A DNA stretch of 64,000 bases from the NCBI RefSeq assembly GCF_003589595.1, contig NW_020653726.1:18250283-18314282 (forward strand). Direction: 5' to 3'. Made by a program: the position numbers and the translations under genes. The notes beneath the pieces are model-generated. The model made no database searches. It saw only the letters and a program-made list of their open reading frames with translations, and was not told the DNA's origin. This document shows positions 43,523 to 54,489 of this stretch, piece after piece (positions within the stretch are counted from its first letter, which is position 1; each line of letters begins with the position of its first letter). The DNA is from Hyposmocoma kahamanoa. Taxonomy: Eukaryota > Arthropoda > Insecta > Lepidoptera > Cosmopterigidae.

Positions 43523-44209
43523 AAAAAAAATGTGGAATCCGCTCATTTATAAAATATTTTTTGTTTGAATACGATTATTCATACGTTAACCCCTATGTAT
43601 AGGCCACATTACTCCATACATGGATTGTAGTGGTAGTACGCAGATAAAGACTTGCAAAGAAAGTGGTAAAAGTTATTGGTAGTAAATACAGGTGTTATGG
43701 TGGCAAATCTTATATAGTATTGTGTCGGTGGACAGTTGGTAACGTACTATGTAAAATAAAGTGTGAATTACGTATTTAAATTAAAGCGTGTCACGTGGCT
43801 AAAGTAGATCGCCGCGTGAGCAGAGTTATACCGAAGAATGTACGAAACCATACACCCTATTATAATAAACTATATTATTTTATCATTTACGTTATACCAG
43901 TACCAAGCGATTTATCGAAATAATGTTATCGATAATCCACACATCTCAAAATGTGCGGAGTTGATTCGTAACCATAGCAACGGGTATTTAATTAAAGTAA
44001 GATTTAGGTGGTAATTAGGTAGCAGGTAAAGTTTATGGCAGTTTAAAAGTTTTTGATTGATCAAGTTAATTAGTTTTGATATGATTTGAAAGGGTTTTTG
44101 AATTTATGATTACACTTTGCATTCACTTTTTTTTAGCTCCAGATTTTGACTCTAGAAGTTAGTAAGTAAGTAGAGACTAATAACCTTTTAATATGCTACG
44201 ATGTTGACA
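43523..44209. other. No identifiable feature
   Basis: AT-rich; nothing recognised. Confidence 0.4.
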
Positions 44210-44362
44210 AACATCTGATGAAATTACAAGTACATGAGTCTTGTCAACTTATGTCTCAGGGTGATAGTGTCTCTTAGATCTTTGCCATTTTAAACTCACT
44301 GCAACTATTATGGACAGGCGTGTCTCTTACTACCAGGCGCACAACTTGTTCATAAAAAAACG
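44210..44362 (+). repeat. Rep-B copy, 3' half, tail intact
   Basis: TGATGAAATTACAAGTACAT to CAACTTGTTCATAAAAAAAC. Confidence 0.8.
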
Positions 44363-45092
44363 TTTCGCCTCATCATGGCGCATCAACGCTGTCATACACG
44401 CTTGTCGGTTCAAAAAACTGTCTAAATAAAGAAAAAACGACATTGTGTTTTGTAAGCGGTTGTATGATAAAACCTTAAATATCATGCATACAAGATGATA
44501 ATGTGACACACATGCATAATTCGAGGCACCTTGTATTTTTAGTATAAAATAACCTAATCTTAAAAAATGTTTGTTTGAACAAAAAGTACCAGCAATTTTG
44601 AAACTCGCGTAGTAAACGTGATTGTGCATATATCCTTGTTGAAAAATTATTTTTTTAATAAAACTTTTTATTGGGTGATAACAATATTTTTGCATTTTAC
44701 CCCGTTAAGAGAACACCCGATTTTTTTAAATACTGGTAATTCTTTGAGACGCGGGTTTCATCACAGTGTTTCTACGCCATTAGCGAGAGATTCATTCACA
44801 AAATTTTAAAATTGAAACAAATTATGTTAAATAGTACAAGTTCGCGCACTTGACTGAGTTGATTGAAGTTTCTACTGCCAGTTCTAGTTCACTTGTCGAA
44901 TCCACGGCCATTTTAAGCACGTTCAAATCGTCAATAATAAAAATGCATAAACAACGCGTGAATATAGAGAGACATAAATCCTTCCACCACGATGGCAAGC
45001 ATTATAATGTATACCATCGACAGGATAGGAGGACTGCAATAATTTTACTTAATTTTGAAAAACTTCAATAATTTTTAAGAAACGACAACACG
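44363..45092. other. No supported gene
   Basis: A 121-codon minus frame (44330-44695) overlaps the Rep-B end and is AT-biased with no recognised features. Confidence 0.4.
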
Positions 45093-45182
45093 GCATAGAC
45101 AACCATAATTACACCCAAACTCACGTGAGAAATAAAAGTGTGGCAGACCAGCAAGGTAACCGTTCGGCCACAGAGACAGTTA
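45093..45182 (-). mobile_element. SINE-1 copy, middle deleted
   Basis: CATAGACAACCATAATTACA (body) and ACCGTTCGGCCACAGAGACA (head) are joined with the box B region missing. Confidence 0.7.
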
Positions 45183-45869
45183 TGTCAGAAGTGCATTTCA
45201 AGGTATAACCATTGTAATATAGTAAACCAAGTTATATTATCTTTTCCATCCATAACATTCCTTAAATTCTTTTAAGGAATCATAATTACTACAACTTCCC
45301 AAAGGTGACTGTACTTTATTACCCCTAAAATGTTTACACCAAAAATTACGAGCAAAAGGTGTATTTAAAAAAAAAAACAAAAAATGTGGGTCCGGAACTC
45401 GGGGATAAGCGGAAATAAAAAACTCGTCACCGTAAAGCTCGGATGTCGACTAATAAAGCGGATAGAGACGAGTAAGTCACTGCTACTTGTAACTAGTATC
45501 CGATCAAGAAATGGAAAACCATAACCCGTTAAAAATGTTAATAATATATATTTCTATGGAATAGTGATAACGGGTGTCGTGAGATCACGACAATTTTAAA
45601 TCTAACACAAGGAAAATTCCTTCGATGAAGCAGCGACTTCGCTATACAAGGGCTATGAATCTATCAAATCGAAAATGAAATTGAAGCATAACAAAGTAAT
45701 GGAGTAATTTCACAAAAATAATTGAATATCATGATAGTAAAACAATGTGATTTTAGAAAAATTCGTATTACATTTTAAAATCTAATTCATTCTTTATTTT
45801 AAATCACCTAACGTTTTTAAGCGTGTTTATGAATATTTAGCTTCAGTCAGTCAAAATTCTAACTGAATT
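45183..45869. other. No identifiable feature
   Basis: GGAGTAATTTCACAAAAATA near 45702 recurs near 38709, so a short low-copy repeat is likely. Nothing coding. Confidence 0.4.
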
Positions 45870-45965
45870 GACCATGGCCACTGTAAATAATTCAAAACTT
45901 GATTGGTTTGAAGAAAAAAACAAATATACGCTATTTAAATCCGACAACAATTTGCAATCGCCATG
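45870..45965 (+). mobile_element. Degenerate PLE terminal repeat scrap
   Basis: TTGACCATGGCCACTGTAAA and AAAAACAAATATACGCTATTT correspond to the terminal repeat; the GGGCCCGAAACG block is lost. Confidence 0.5.
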
Positions 45966-46435
45966 ATAACTTCTACGGATGATTTGTTAAGAAACTCACT
46001 CGGGTTAGCTTACAGAACATTTGTTTAAAGACGCCGTCAATTTGGGCGTGTTTTTGTTTTGCATTAAGAGACAAAATTATATACATACTAGTAATTTATA
46101 GTAACATATAATCAATTTCAGTTATTTTTAATTCCCATCCCTATGGTCTCGGATGTTGGCTAATAAAGGAAGAGCGAATCAGACTGTGTCGCGTCAAAAG
46201 AGTACAGTTTTATTATCATGACGTTAATGTCGTTGCCATATGAAAAAAACGTTTTTTTCTTTTGGGTGCTGTAAACGTAATGCTTATTGTTTTTTGTTTG
46301 AAATTTTGGTTTTAGCTTGCCATGTGTTATACAGGATGTGTTTAAATTGTCTGGTTCTTTGATAAAGGTGTAATCGTAAAACGACGTTTTAATAAAAGTG
46401 TAATAAGCTGAGATTGGAATGTGTTGAGTATATTT
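45966..46435. other. No identifiable feature
   Basis: AT-rich; nothing recognised. Confidence 0.4.
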
Positions 46436-46688
46436 GCTTACCTATTTTTGGCGCCAAACAGTAATGTGAGCATTAATGTGCTCCAGTTTGGGAGTGTAAG
46501 GGTGTTGGTGAAATTACAGGCATATGGGACTTGTCAACTTTTGTCTGTGACAGGCGCAGTCGCAGTGTTCCTAAGATCTTTGTGATTTAAAGCTCTGAGT
46601 GGCACTGCAACTGTTATATATAGGCGTGTTGTTTACCATCAGACGCACGACTTATTCCTACCGTCACTTATTATGAAAAAAAAAAATT
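46436..46688 (+). repeat. Rep-B copy, head lost, long A-tail
   Basis: CTTACCTATTTTTGGCGCCA to CCGTCACTTATTATGAAAAA and an 11-base A-run. The preserved A-run supports a retroposon origin. Confidence 0.85.
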
Positions 46689-46713
46689 AAGAAACAAATC
46701 GAAAATTGTAGTA

Positions 46714-47262
46714 TGTGGGGCGCACTATAAGTTTCTGGAATGAATAAGAAAAAATATAATAAATGGTTAGAAATAAATTTATTGTTTTTAAAAATATTCT
46801 CCGTTAGCGTTAATGCACTTTTTCACACGAATGACCCAATTTGAATGAACCAATTTTGAAAACATTTATGCCACTCCTCCGTGACAATCTCTGACATATA
46901 TTTTTTATACTCTTCGACAGCCTCTTCAGGTGATGAAAATCGTTGACCGCGTAACTGGTCCTTGATTTTTGGAAATAAATAAAAGTCACAAGGTGCTAGG
47001 TCGGGACTGTACGCGGGATGGCTCATAAGGTGAACGTTGTTCACCTTCAAAAATGTATTTGTCTGTCTGGCCGTGTGAGACCTGGCATTACCGCGATGGA
47101 AGATGATACGGCGTTTACGGTTATTTTTACGGAGTTTGTCAATAACTTCCGGCAAACAAATGGTCGTGTACCAATCACTATTTACAGTACAACGATTCTC
47201 CAAAACAACAGTAGTTTTATGTCCAGTTTTATTAAAAAAAGAAGCAATCATCCGTTTAGAGA
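46714..47262 (-). mobile_element. Mariner, truncated second copy
   Basis: The 3' terminal repeat (on the plus strand TGTGGGGCGCACTATAAG) is next to a TA at 46712. The element runs to about 47262, where homology with 32955-34216 stops in the middle of the transposase. The 5' 700 bp are missing. Confidence 0.85.
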
Positions 47263-47272
47263 CAATAAACAC
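46823..47272 (-). pseudogene. Mariner transposase, C-terminal 150 codons
   Basis: The minus frame stays open from SKRMIASFFNKTGHKTTVVL through CLPEVIDKLRKNNRKRR to the second catalytic block. That block reads FHRGNARSHTARQT where the family has HDNA, so the second catalytic aspartate is glycine. SPDLAPCDFYLFPKIK keeps the third. Then follow RGQRFSSPEEAVEEYKKY and the end NWFIQIGSFV. The helix-turn-helix and first aspartate are absent through truncation. Mariner needs three aspartates, so this protein would be inactive even if expressed. The first four codons before SKRM come from flanking DNA. It is more intact in frame than the 33 kb copy. Confidence 0.88.
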
Positions 47273-47873
47273 CTTTTTAATCTAGGTATCACAAACAGCC
47301 CTCTATAGGGAAACGCCCGCGCACATCCTACTATAGTGCTCCGGCGTGATTAACTACAGGGCGAAGTACCTTGGAGTGCCGAGGTCGTTCCCTGAAATCT
47401 TCAGCGAACTGAGGAGGTTGCTGAGATTCCTGGAGGAGCTTGGGTGGCACGAGTACGACCTTGCACCCACCACACGCAAAATAGGCGCTTTGTCGTCGAG
47501 TTGCACCAAGTACCAAGAAAATAGAGAAATTCGTAACATCTGCTGATTCGTTCGAACACACCGAAGTCGGTTAAAAATAAATATCCGTCCTTTTTGCTGT
47601 CACCCTGAAGAGACTATTGGTGCTGCCTCTGACTCTTACCAATAGGAGTGCAATAGGGACTCTCTTTCTCTCTTCTTTTTCACACTCGTAACCATTGCTT
47701 CAAAATCATCAATTTTGGTCTCCGCGAACATCCCACAGGCACTACGATATAGAGACAGCCTCTGAGGGGAATTTTGGATTCAATTGGCTTTTTTGTTGCA
47801 GTTGCTCCACAAGTTACATGTGTATAAAAACTGACAGTAAATATACACACAAAAACATTTAGCAGAAAAAATA
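47263..47873. other. Unassigned, GC-richer part at 47300-47560
   Basis: Both strands are open over 47331-47561 (plus strand SELRRLLRFLEELGWHEYD). It ends in GAAGTCGGTTAAAAATAAAT, which is the right end of family E. It could be an unusual E variant or an old coding fragment; I cannot tell. Confidence 0.35.
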
Positions 47874-48109
47874 ATATTCTCAGTACAGAGTACTGAAAAA
47901 ATCGACTTCAAAAGTACGTGGAATTACATCTATTTGCCAAGTGTTATTGAAATCGGTTACCGTGCGTAAAACCAGATTCATCCCCTAGTTCGCCACTATA
48001 CGGAACCTGACACAGGAGATAATAAAAATCGGTTCTCACTACTCAAAGTATATTGAGAGAGAAAAACGCCTTGAATTGGAGAATAGCAAAATCAACCATT
48101 AAAATAATT

Positions 48110-48649
48110 ATCGAGTTCTTAGGTTTTCGCAATTGTTACACATAGGAAATGAAACTATTTTTCCGGATTTAAATCGCGTACATTTGTTTTTTCAAACAAA
48201 TCGACGTTTCGGGCCCTTTACAGGTCCCATGGTCACGGTTGACTGAGGTGGTACAGTCTTCAACCAGTTATGTCTAATATTAATGCAAACCACCCTATTT
48301 TTTCACTATAGATACAATAGTTATTAATTAAATACCTTATTTTTAATTTTACAAAGAAAACATTCCAATTTACGCTACATTAAGTTTTACAAGGTATTTT
48401 ATTCAATGAATTTTTATTAAGTTTAATTTATTATTAATTATTAATAGAAATTAGAATAAACTAAAACATATTAATTAGTACTGCAGTCTTATGTCTGTTT
48501 GGGATTTTTCATTAGAGGAAATACTGGATCCCAAACTGGTGGTACGGAGAAACCATCTTCCTTGTTGAAATTAGGATGTTTTTTAATTTCAATGGCCTCT
48601 CGCAGCATCCTGGGCAGATAATGGACTTGACCTGGGGTTTGTCAAACTT
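48110..48649 (-). mobile_element. PLE 3' end, 13-bp target duplication
   Basis: CATTAAAA(T/C)AATT flanks the insert (48097-48109 and 48650-48662, one mismatch). On the minus strand the insert is the ORF end, an AT-rich spacer, GTACCACCTCAGTCAACCGT, ATGGGACCTGTAAAGGGCCC, GAAACGTCG and the terminal CCTAAGAACTCGA. It is cleaner than the 19279 copy. Confidence 0.88.
48489..48640 (-). pseudogene. PLE endonuclease C-terminal fragment, copy 2
   Basis: The minus frame reads QTPGQVHYLPRMLREAIEIK, then KHPNFNKEDGFSVPPVWDP, VFPLMKNPKQT and a stop. YLPR--REAIEIKKHPNFN-EDG---WDPV is the conserved end of the Penelope-like GIY-YIG endonuclease. About 50 codons remain and an in-frame TGA precedes them, so the insertion is 5' truncated near this point. 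The surviving frame is intact and better conserved than copy 1, in line with a younger insertion. Sequence after the stop is the 3' UTR and terminal repeat. Confidence 0.8.
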
Positions 48650-48907
48650 CATTAAAACAATTGCTCCTTATAATAAAATTTAGGCGTTATTTACAAAAAT
48701 GAATCATCATGCGTGAACAGCCATCCTTAGAGGTGGATGATTTTCTTTAAAATGAAATGGGACCACTATGGAGGTACCCTCTTTCCAACAAAGAAGGAAT
48801 CATCAAAATCGGTTCACAAATACCGGAGTTACTGCGTAACATATATACAAAAAAACATACAGTCGAATTGAGAACCTCCTCCTATTCTTGAAGTCGGTTA
48901 AAAAATA

Positions 48908-49016
48908 GAAAATGAAATTAGTTTTTCGGGTCTATATCGTGCGTAATTTATTTTTTCAAAGAAACAAACGTTTTGGAGCCTTTACAGGTCTGTCTAATAT
49001 TAATGCACTGCAGTTA
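48908..49016 (-). mobile_element. PLE terminal repeat fragment, diverged
   Basis: AAATTAGTTTTTCGGGTCTA, AAACAAACGTTTTGGAGCCT, TTTACAGGTC and TCTAATATTAATGCA are in minus-orientation order, with the GGTCACGGTTGACTGAGG part deleted. Confidence 0.6.
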
Positions 49017-49198
49017 CAAAACTGAAAAATAAAACATAACTGGTTTCTTTTTCTGTTTGTAACAATGAAATGTCGGAAACTTGAGACTTCGATCTGATGT
49101 ACCTTATTATTGTTACTTAGACCACCACGTTTCTTACAAACAAATCAATTTGATTTTTCTAGGTATGCTGTATAACTACATACTATTACTACAACTAA

Positions 49199-49363
49199 AA
49201 AGCCGGGGTGGCCTGATGGTTTAATTTATCGCCCCTCAAACAGAGACCGTGGTTTCAAATCCGGGTTTACACCTTTGAGGTTTTCGGAATTTATTTTCGA
49301 AATTACGAAGAATGTTCACGACACTCGCATGAGAGGAGATCCATGTGCAGCAGTGAGACGTAT
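49199..49363 (+). mobile_element. tRNA-derived SINE (GGGGTGGCCTGATGG head)
   Basis: AAGCCGGGGTGGCCTGATGG, then CGCCCCTCAAACAGAGA and box B-like GTGGTTTCAAATCCGGG, followed by ACACCTTTGAGGTTTTCGG and GGAGATCCATGTGCAGCAGT. The head has tRNA-like A and B boxes; the body is unlike SINE-1. It runs directly into the TIR element at 49364. Confidence 0.65.
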
Positions 49364-49976
49364 AACCGCTCACGCGATGCGCTCCTCCTACCGCAAAATG
49401 GCGGCTATTTGGTTTCGCAAATTAGAAAAGCATTCAGTTTAAATACAAGTTTTTATAAATAAAAATTATTATTCTGCATTGCTAAATAAATACCCTCCGT
49501 ACTACCAACAAAAACATCTCAAAAAAAAGGCAGTAATACACCGCAAATCCTGCACTTAAAAAGCACTAATGAAATTTTTGGTGTACTTTAATAAATATGA
49601 TAATATTCCGTTTGAGTGGTTCTAACGTTTACCATGAAATTACTCCTTAAAGTATAGTTTATAAACATTTATATTAAGGGTAAACTTACAAAAACGCTAC
49701 TTACGGTATGTTTTCAATAAATAAACACCGAAATCACCAGCCCAAACAATAACACTCATGACATTCGTGACGTATTTTTGGAGTTGTTTATTTTTTTAAA
49801 TGACAGACTCAGGCATTAAAAACTTTATGTTTTGCTAGAGTAGTTACCGAAATAGCAATTAATATTAGTTCTTTTACCTGTTATAACTTCGATATCCGAT
49901 AAATCGGTATAAAATCATCACCGGCACCTCTAGGTGTGGTATGCGTCTACGGCTGCATGTATCGCGTGAGCGGATA
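49364..49976. mobile_element. TIR element family D, copy 1 (613 bp)
   Basis: Inverted ends CCGCTCACGCGAT / ATCGCGTGAGCGG. No transposase frame. The whole element is repeated in reverse at 54490-55101, including TACCGAAATAGCAATTAATA and CGATATCCGATAAATCGG. It is non-autonomous; the superfamily is unknown because no clear target duplication was found. Confidence 0.82.
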
Positions 49977-50616
49977 AATGGGATGATGATGAACTAAAAT
50001 CTATCTCCCCATTCTTGTTATAATAGTGAGTTGTAGACTTATTAAATAGAAATTGTAAAATGCGTTCCGTAATCCAGACCCGTAATTTCAAACTCGATCT
50101 ATTTGTTGATACGACGAGATAACTTAGCGATAACTTAATAAAACAACAACCAAAATGCACTTCAAATTGTATTAAACTAAGTTGCAACTAAACTTCAACT
50201 GAAACATTTTGTTGTTTAACAAATTACTCTAAGCGATTCCAGACTGCATTAAGTTGAAGGCTTAACTTAAAACTTGTAGTGTCGCCATGTTTCTTTGTTT
50301 CTAACTGGATAAAACTTTTTTCGTGGAAATTCATGCTGAGATTCTTTGTCCAAGGAATAGATCGCCTGAGTCTTTTACATAAGATTGTTGTACTTAAAAC
50401 GTGGATTTTTTTTCTTCCTTTATAAAACATAATCAGCTGCTCGACCTGGTTTTATAATAAAGCAATATGTGTGATATGTCAGAGTTAAAAATGACACTAA
50501 ACATGAGAACTACATGAATAATAAATAATAATAAGAATAAATAATAGATATTACACAACATCACGTGCTGGACACCGGAAACGATGATGGTATCACAAAC
50601 ACCCAGATCCGATACA
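49977..50616. other. No identifiable feature
   Basis: Open frames of 68-85 codons on the minus strand are AT-biased and unrecognised. Confidence 0.4.
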
Positions 50617-50800
50617 TTAGTTCCCTTTACACAATCACTCTATCGGGCGTGATCAGGAGCAACCGTCTGCGATTGCCTGTTTGATTTTTTTTAAGCTAAC
50701 GTTCTTTCCCGCGCGATTGCTCGTGTTCGTTTTTGTTACAACGAAAAGAGCGTTCGTGTAAAGGCTAATCGTACAGGATACACCGTTTAAAGTCCGCTAA
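50617..50800. mobile_element. GC-rich MITE family C, copy 3 (deleted)
   Basis: TTAGTTCCCTTTACACAATC at the left and TTAAAGTCCGCTAA at the right. The middle keeps CTAACGTTCTTTCCCGCGC and is shortened by about 150 bp against 36408-36740. Confidence 0.72.
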
Positions 50801-50861
50801 TATAGAAAAATTAGTTTTTCTACATTGATCCGATCATGGATCAAACGCCATGAAAACTGTT

Positions 50862-51760
50862 GTTTCAATTTCAATTTCAATTTCAATCTTTATTGCTTTT
50901 CCATAATGTGTACAAGATGTTATAAAAATTCAAAGATCATTTATGGACCCTGTCGGGCACAGCAAAATGAGAGGGAGGCATTTTTAATAATTTAGAAATT
51001 ATTATTGTAATACTACTTATATTATTTTATAATCTATATGGATATGATTTATTTCAGTGTTATTTATTTTTCAATGACATTGAAATTATTTTTATTTATT
51101 TGTATTTATTTGATTTTTCAAGAATTTAGAAATCGAAATAATATATTATCTTATAATCGATACGAATATGTATTTTAGTGTTTTTTATTTTTAAATATAC
51201 CCTTTTCATTTATTTGCATTTTTAATATTTAAGAAATAATTATGGAAGTAACATATTATTTTACAATATATTTGAACATGTATTTAAGCATTATTTATTT
51301 TAAAATATAACAATTTCATTAATTTGTATTTTTAATAGTTTAAAAATAGTTATTGAAGCAATTTATTATTTTATATTGTCTATGAACATGTATTTAGGTT
51401 TTCCTTTTAATATAATTAATTTTTGAATTGTATTTTTTTAGTATATATTATGTGAAGTTTAACTATAATAGTTTAAATATTGTCATTGAGGTATTCTTGA
51501 ACAGTATAATATTGTTTAGTTGCTAATAGATTCTTTATTTGTGTTACAAATGCTTTTTCTTTATTTAAGTGTTTGATTGGGTTTGGTAATTTATTAAAAA
51601 TTTTAATTGACATAACTAATGGGCCGGAATGGTATAGTTGTAAACGAGAGGTAGGTATTGCTAATTTATCAAGGCGCCGTAAGCTGTAACCCGTGACGCT
51701 CGTTGTGCAAGCCACTCGACCGCGGGAGTCGTCAAAATGAAACAAATAATGTTGTTATAT
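50862..51760 (-). mobile_element. LINE 3' end with (GAAATT)n tail
   Basis: On the minus strand the ORF end (51473-51745) is followed by a long AT-rich 3' UTR. It ends at GGAAAAGCAATAAAGATTG and (AAATTG)n at 50862-50885. The polyadenylation-like AATAAA next to a simple-repeat tail defines the true 3' end. Confidence 0.75.
51473..51745 (-). pseudogene. LINE ORF2 C-terminus (HSGPLVMSIKIFNKLP)
   Basis: The minus frame runs FHFDDSRGRVACTTSV, SLRRLDKLAIPTSRLQLYHS, GPLVMSIKIFNKLPNPIKHL, NKEKAFVTQIKNLLATKQ and YYTVQEYLNDNI with no internal stop. The order HNYNTR-like start, R-L-L---GP--M-IK-(F/Y)N-LP, F---K--L----YY-V-E(Y/F)L is the conserved extreme C-terminus of jockey/CR1-like insect non-LTR retrotransposon ORF2 proteins. 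The reverse transcriptase upstream is missing, so the insertion is 5' truncated. The frame opens without an ATG, as expected of a fragment. Intact codons suggest a fairly young copy. Confidence 0.75.
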
Positions 51761-52119
51761 GTGAAATTTTATAATTCTCCTGTATAATAAGCATATTATT
51801 ATATTTGTGCAAACAATCACCATGTGTAAGATAGCATGTGTGACAAAGTATTCGACAAATGCAGTAAACACCAAACTCGCGTTACCGCGCGCTGGTTGAT
51901 TTTTCGACGCACTTCAAAAGAGCCAAGTATACAAGAGAACCGTCTACACTATGGTCATATTCATTATTTTATCTCCTTATTTAGCTCCACGTGTAGACGG
52001 TGATGTTAGTCAGTGTTCGCACGTTTAATTGCACGTCAAACATTTTTCCAAGTACACCAAACACCCAATAGCGAATACAAGTAGTCATGTGAAATGCCGC
52101 CATAAGAAATAAGTGCGCA
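51761..52119. other. No identifiable feature
   Basis: CCGTCTACACTATGG / CTCCACGTGTAGACGG (51940-52000) is a short imperfect inverted repeat. Nothing else. Confidence 0.4.
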
Positions 52120-52220
52120 TTTCATTTCACCCGATGGAAGGTGACGATAACATCGACGATAGAGCACGCATATCTATATAATGCTTATTCACTTTTGCCT
52201 TCAAAAGATCCAAGTTGTAG
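52120..52220 (+). repeat. Dispersed repeat H, copy 2
   Basis: TTTCACCCGATGGAAGGTGA to TATTCACTTTTGCCTTCAAA pairs with 15218-15317. The 134-codon frame starting here overlaps the repeat and is not called as a gene. Confidence 0.6.
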
Positions 52221-52539
52221 CGTTCAAGGTTTTACTATCACCGACAGCTTATCTATAGATAGTATATATTCATTTATTTCTCATTTACTTCGTTGGCTCA
52301 GCGATCTAAAATGTGTCTTGAATTCCGAAATGGGAATACCCCACTTTTCTGTTTTGTGCTATTTCTTGTCAATCATTCGAACAACGTCGCTTCATCATTA
52401 CCTGAAGACGACCATCTGGTCTACGTACAGTGAGTGGGTCGACTCAGATAGGGTCTCTTCACGTTCTGATGGACTCTCATTCTTTCTAACGATCGCGCCA
52501 GTGAAGCCTATGCGCTTTAGTTTCACCGACATAATAATT
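52221..52539. other. No supported gene
   Basis: The frame from 52141 stays open to 52545 but shows no recognisable domain. An ORF of this length can occur by chance. Confidence 0.35.
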
Positions 52540-52690
52540 ACCTAGGAAATGAAACTATTTTTCGGATTACCCTTCACAAACGGCCGGGACCATCGGATCT
52601 GTAAAAAGCGTTGCGCTTTCGTTGGTTTGTTCGAAAAAACATATTACATACGCAATTTTGATTAGGTTTTCTCGATAGCTGCACGTTGGA
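52540..52690 (-). mobile_element. Degenerate PLE terminal repeat
   Basis: AGGAAATGAAACTATTTTTC at the left belongs to the terminal repeat. GTTTGTTCGAAAAAACATAT at the right is the same region in the other orientation, suggesting another decayed inverted pair. Confidence 0.5.
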
Positions 52691-52707
52691 TCAAACAAAA
52701 AAAAATA

Positions 52708-52775
52708 TAGCAGTGCAGCTCCTTGTGAAAGTACTTCCACCTTACCTATTTCTGCCACCAAGCGTTAATGTTGTG
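52708..52775 (+). repeat. Rep-B 5' scrap
   Basis: CAGTGCAGCTCCTTGTGAAA, TACTTCCACCTTACCTATTT and CTGCCACCAAGCG only. Confidence 0.75.
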
Positions 52776-53064
52776 TGTTTAAAAAGTTGATTTTGGGTTT
52801 GCTTAAAGTCGTATGAAGTTATTTATTAATCAATTGTTATTTTATTTTAATTTATTAGCCTTAAAATACCTTGTGTCATTCAATATAACTTGTTATGTGT
52901 ATAACGCATGTATACGCATGCAGTAATTCCTTTTTTTGTATCAAAGTTTTATTAGTTTGAATTGTACATAGCTAGTTTTTAATTACTATTTTTTTAATAG
53001 TTTATTATTGAAATTTACATAATCATTACATATTTATTGTAAAAAAAAATTTGTTATCTATCCA

Positions 53065-53470
53065 GTTCTTAGGTTTTCGCGATTGTTACACATAGGAAAT
53101 GAAATTTTATTTATAATTATTTATTATTATAAAAAAAATTCCGGATTTTAATCGCGTATATTTGTTTTTTCAAACAAATCAACGTTTCAGGCCCTTTACA
53201 GGTTCCATGGTCATGGTTGCCTGAGGTGGTACAGTCATTAACCAGTTAAGTCTAATGTTAACTCAAACCACCCTATTTTACCACTATTGTTACAAAAGTT
53301 ATTAATTAAATACCTTATTTTTAATTTTACAAAGAACATTCCAATTTACGCTACATCTGTTTTACAATTATTTTATTTTAACAATATGATTTTTTATTAA
53401 GTTAAATTTATTAATAATTAATAATGAAAATTAGAATAAATTAAGTTAGTCAGTTATCTGTTTTAAGAAT
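53065..53470 (-). mobile_element. PLE terminal repeat and 3' UTR, no ORF
   Basis: CAGTTCTTAGGTTTTCGCGA, a 50-base AT insertion, then CAAATCAACGTTTCAGGCCC, GGTTGCCTGAGGTGGTACAG and the UTR spacer ACATTCCAATTTACGCTACA as in the 48110 copy. It stops before the coding end. Confidence 0.72.
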
Positions 53471-54050
53471 AAGTTAGTTATCTGTTTTAATTAATCTACT
53501 AAGAAATAATAATAAAAAATATATATGACGTGTACTTGTTTTTTTGAATAAACCTACCTTAGGGGTTCTTTACAGCTGAGTTCACAGCTGACTTTTATAT
53601 TCACTTTGACACTTCAAATTATCCGAAAAATAGCTCAAGTTTACGTGGTAACACTAGCACATTAACAACTTTTGACATTGTAACTTAAGTTACATCCGCG
53701 TCGCAGGTGTCTCTGAATGCCTGAACGGGCAATTTTGCTCCGAATACAAATGTAAATGAAATTGTAGTCTTGAATTACTGTTTATGGTTATACTGTGGTA
53801 AAATAATACGGTACGTATTCGATGGCGAACGAGAATTTTTATTATTCAATTTTTATCTAGAAATCGGCTTTTGTCAGGCAACGTTTAGGCTCAGTAAAAA
53901 GGCAGACGTTATTGTGAAAGATAGTCTTATAATTGTTTTATTAAGTTAAAGAAAAATATTGCAATATTTCAGAAAACACCACTACGTCATCCGACAATAT
54001 AACATTCAATTTAATTTTCATAGAGAGTCATTTATTCGTTTCACTGGATC
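53471..54050. other. No identifiable feature
   Basis: AT-rich; nothing recognised. Confidence 0.4.
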
Positions 54051-54351
54051 TCTTTTTTTATAAGATCAAGTAACGGGACGAACAAGTCGTGCGCCTGGTG
54101 GTAAGTTACATGCCTGTCCATGACGGTTGCTATGCTACTCAGAGCTTTAAATTGCAAGGATCTGAAGGGCACCGCCACAGCGCCGTCACCCTGATACATA
54201 AGTTGACTAGTCCCATGTGCCTATAATTTCACCAGCACCCTTACTCGTCAAAAACCGGAACGCAGTAATGCTAACATAACTGCTTGGCAGAATTACGGTG
54301 GCAGTAGTTTCCTGGACGAACTCTGTCACAAGGAGCTCTACTGCTACAAAA
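54051..54351 (-). repeat. Rep-B copy, full length
   Basis: From the T-run (A-tail) through CGAACAAGTCGTGCGCCTGG to the head AAGGAGCTCTACTGCTAC. One of the best preserved copies; only the GGCAGAAATAGGTAAG block is damaged. Confidence 0.88.
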
Positions 54352-54489
54352 AAGGATCTCTTTATGGCAGGTGTTGTATGATACGTGTCTGCTATTTTGC
54401 TTTATCTTATTGTTATTGTTCATACTAGGTCATTACTGTAAATGGATAAATATGTTAGTTGTAAGTAAAAACGAAAAATAAATGAAAAA

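Larger units (their letters stand above)
47874..48906 (+). mobile_element. Family E copy split by a PLE insertion
   Basis: Left part to 48109 (CTCAGTACAGAGTACTGAAA ... AAATCAACCATTAAAATAATT). Right part from 48650 (CATTAAAACAATTGCTCCTT) to the end TTGAAGTCGGTTAAAAA. Together they equal the full-length copy at 23470. Confidence 0.85.

Noticed and set aside
44330..44695. 121-codon minus-strand frame
   Set aside because: Overlaps a Rep-B 3' end and is AT-driven; no hydrophobic, catalytic or repeat features that suggest a gene.
47018..47308. 96-codon plus-strand frame
   Set aside because: Antisense shadow of the truncated mariner transposase.
52141..52545. 134-codon plus-strand frame
   Set aside because: Starts inside dispersed repeat H and has no recognisable domain; a frame of this size can arise by chance.
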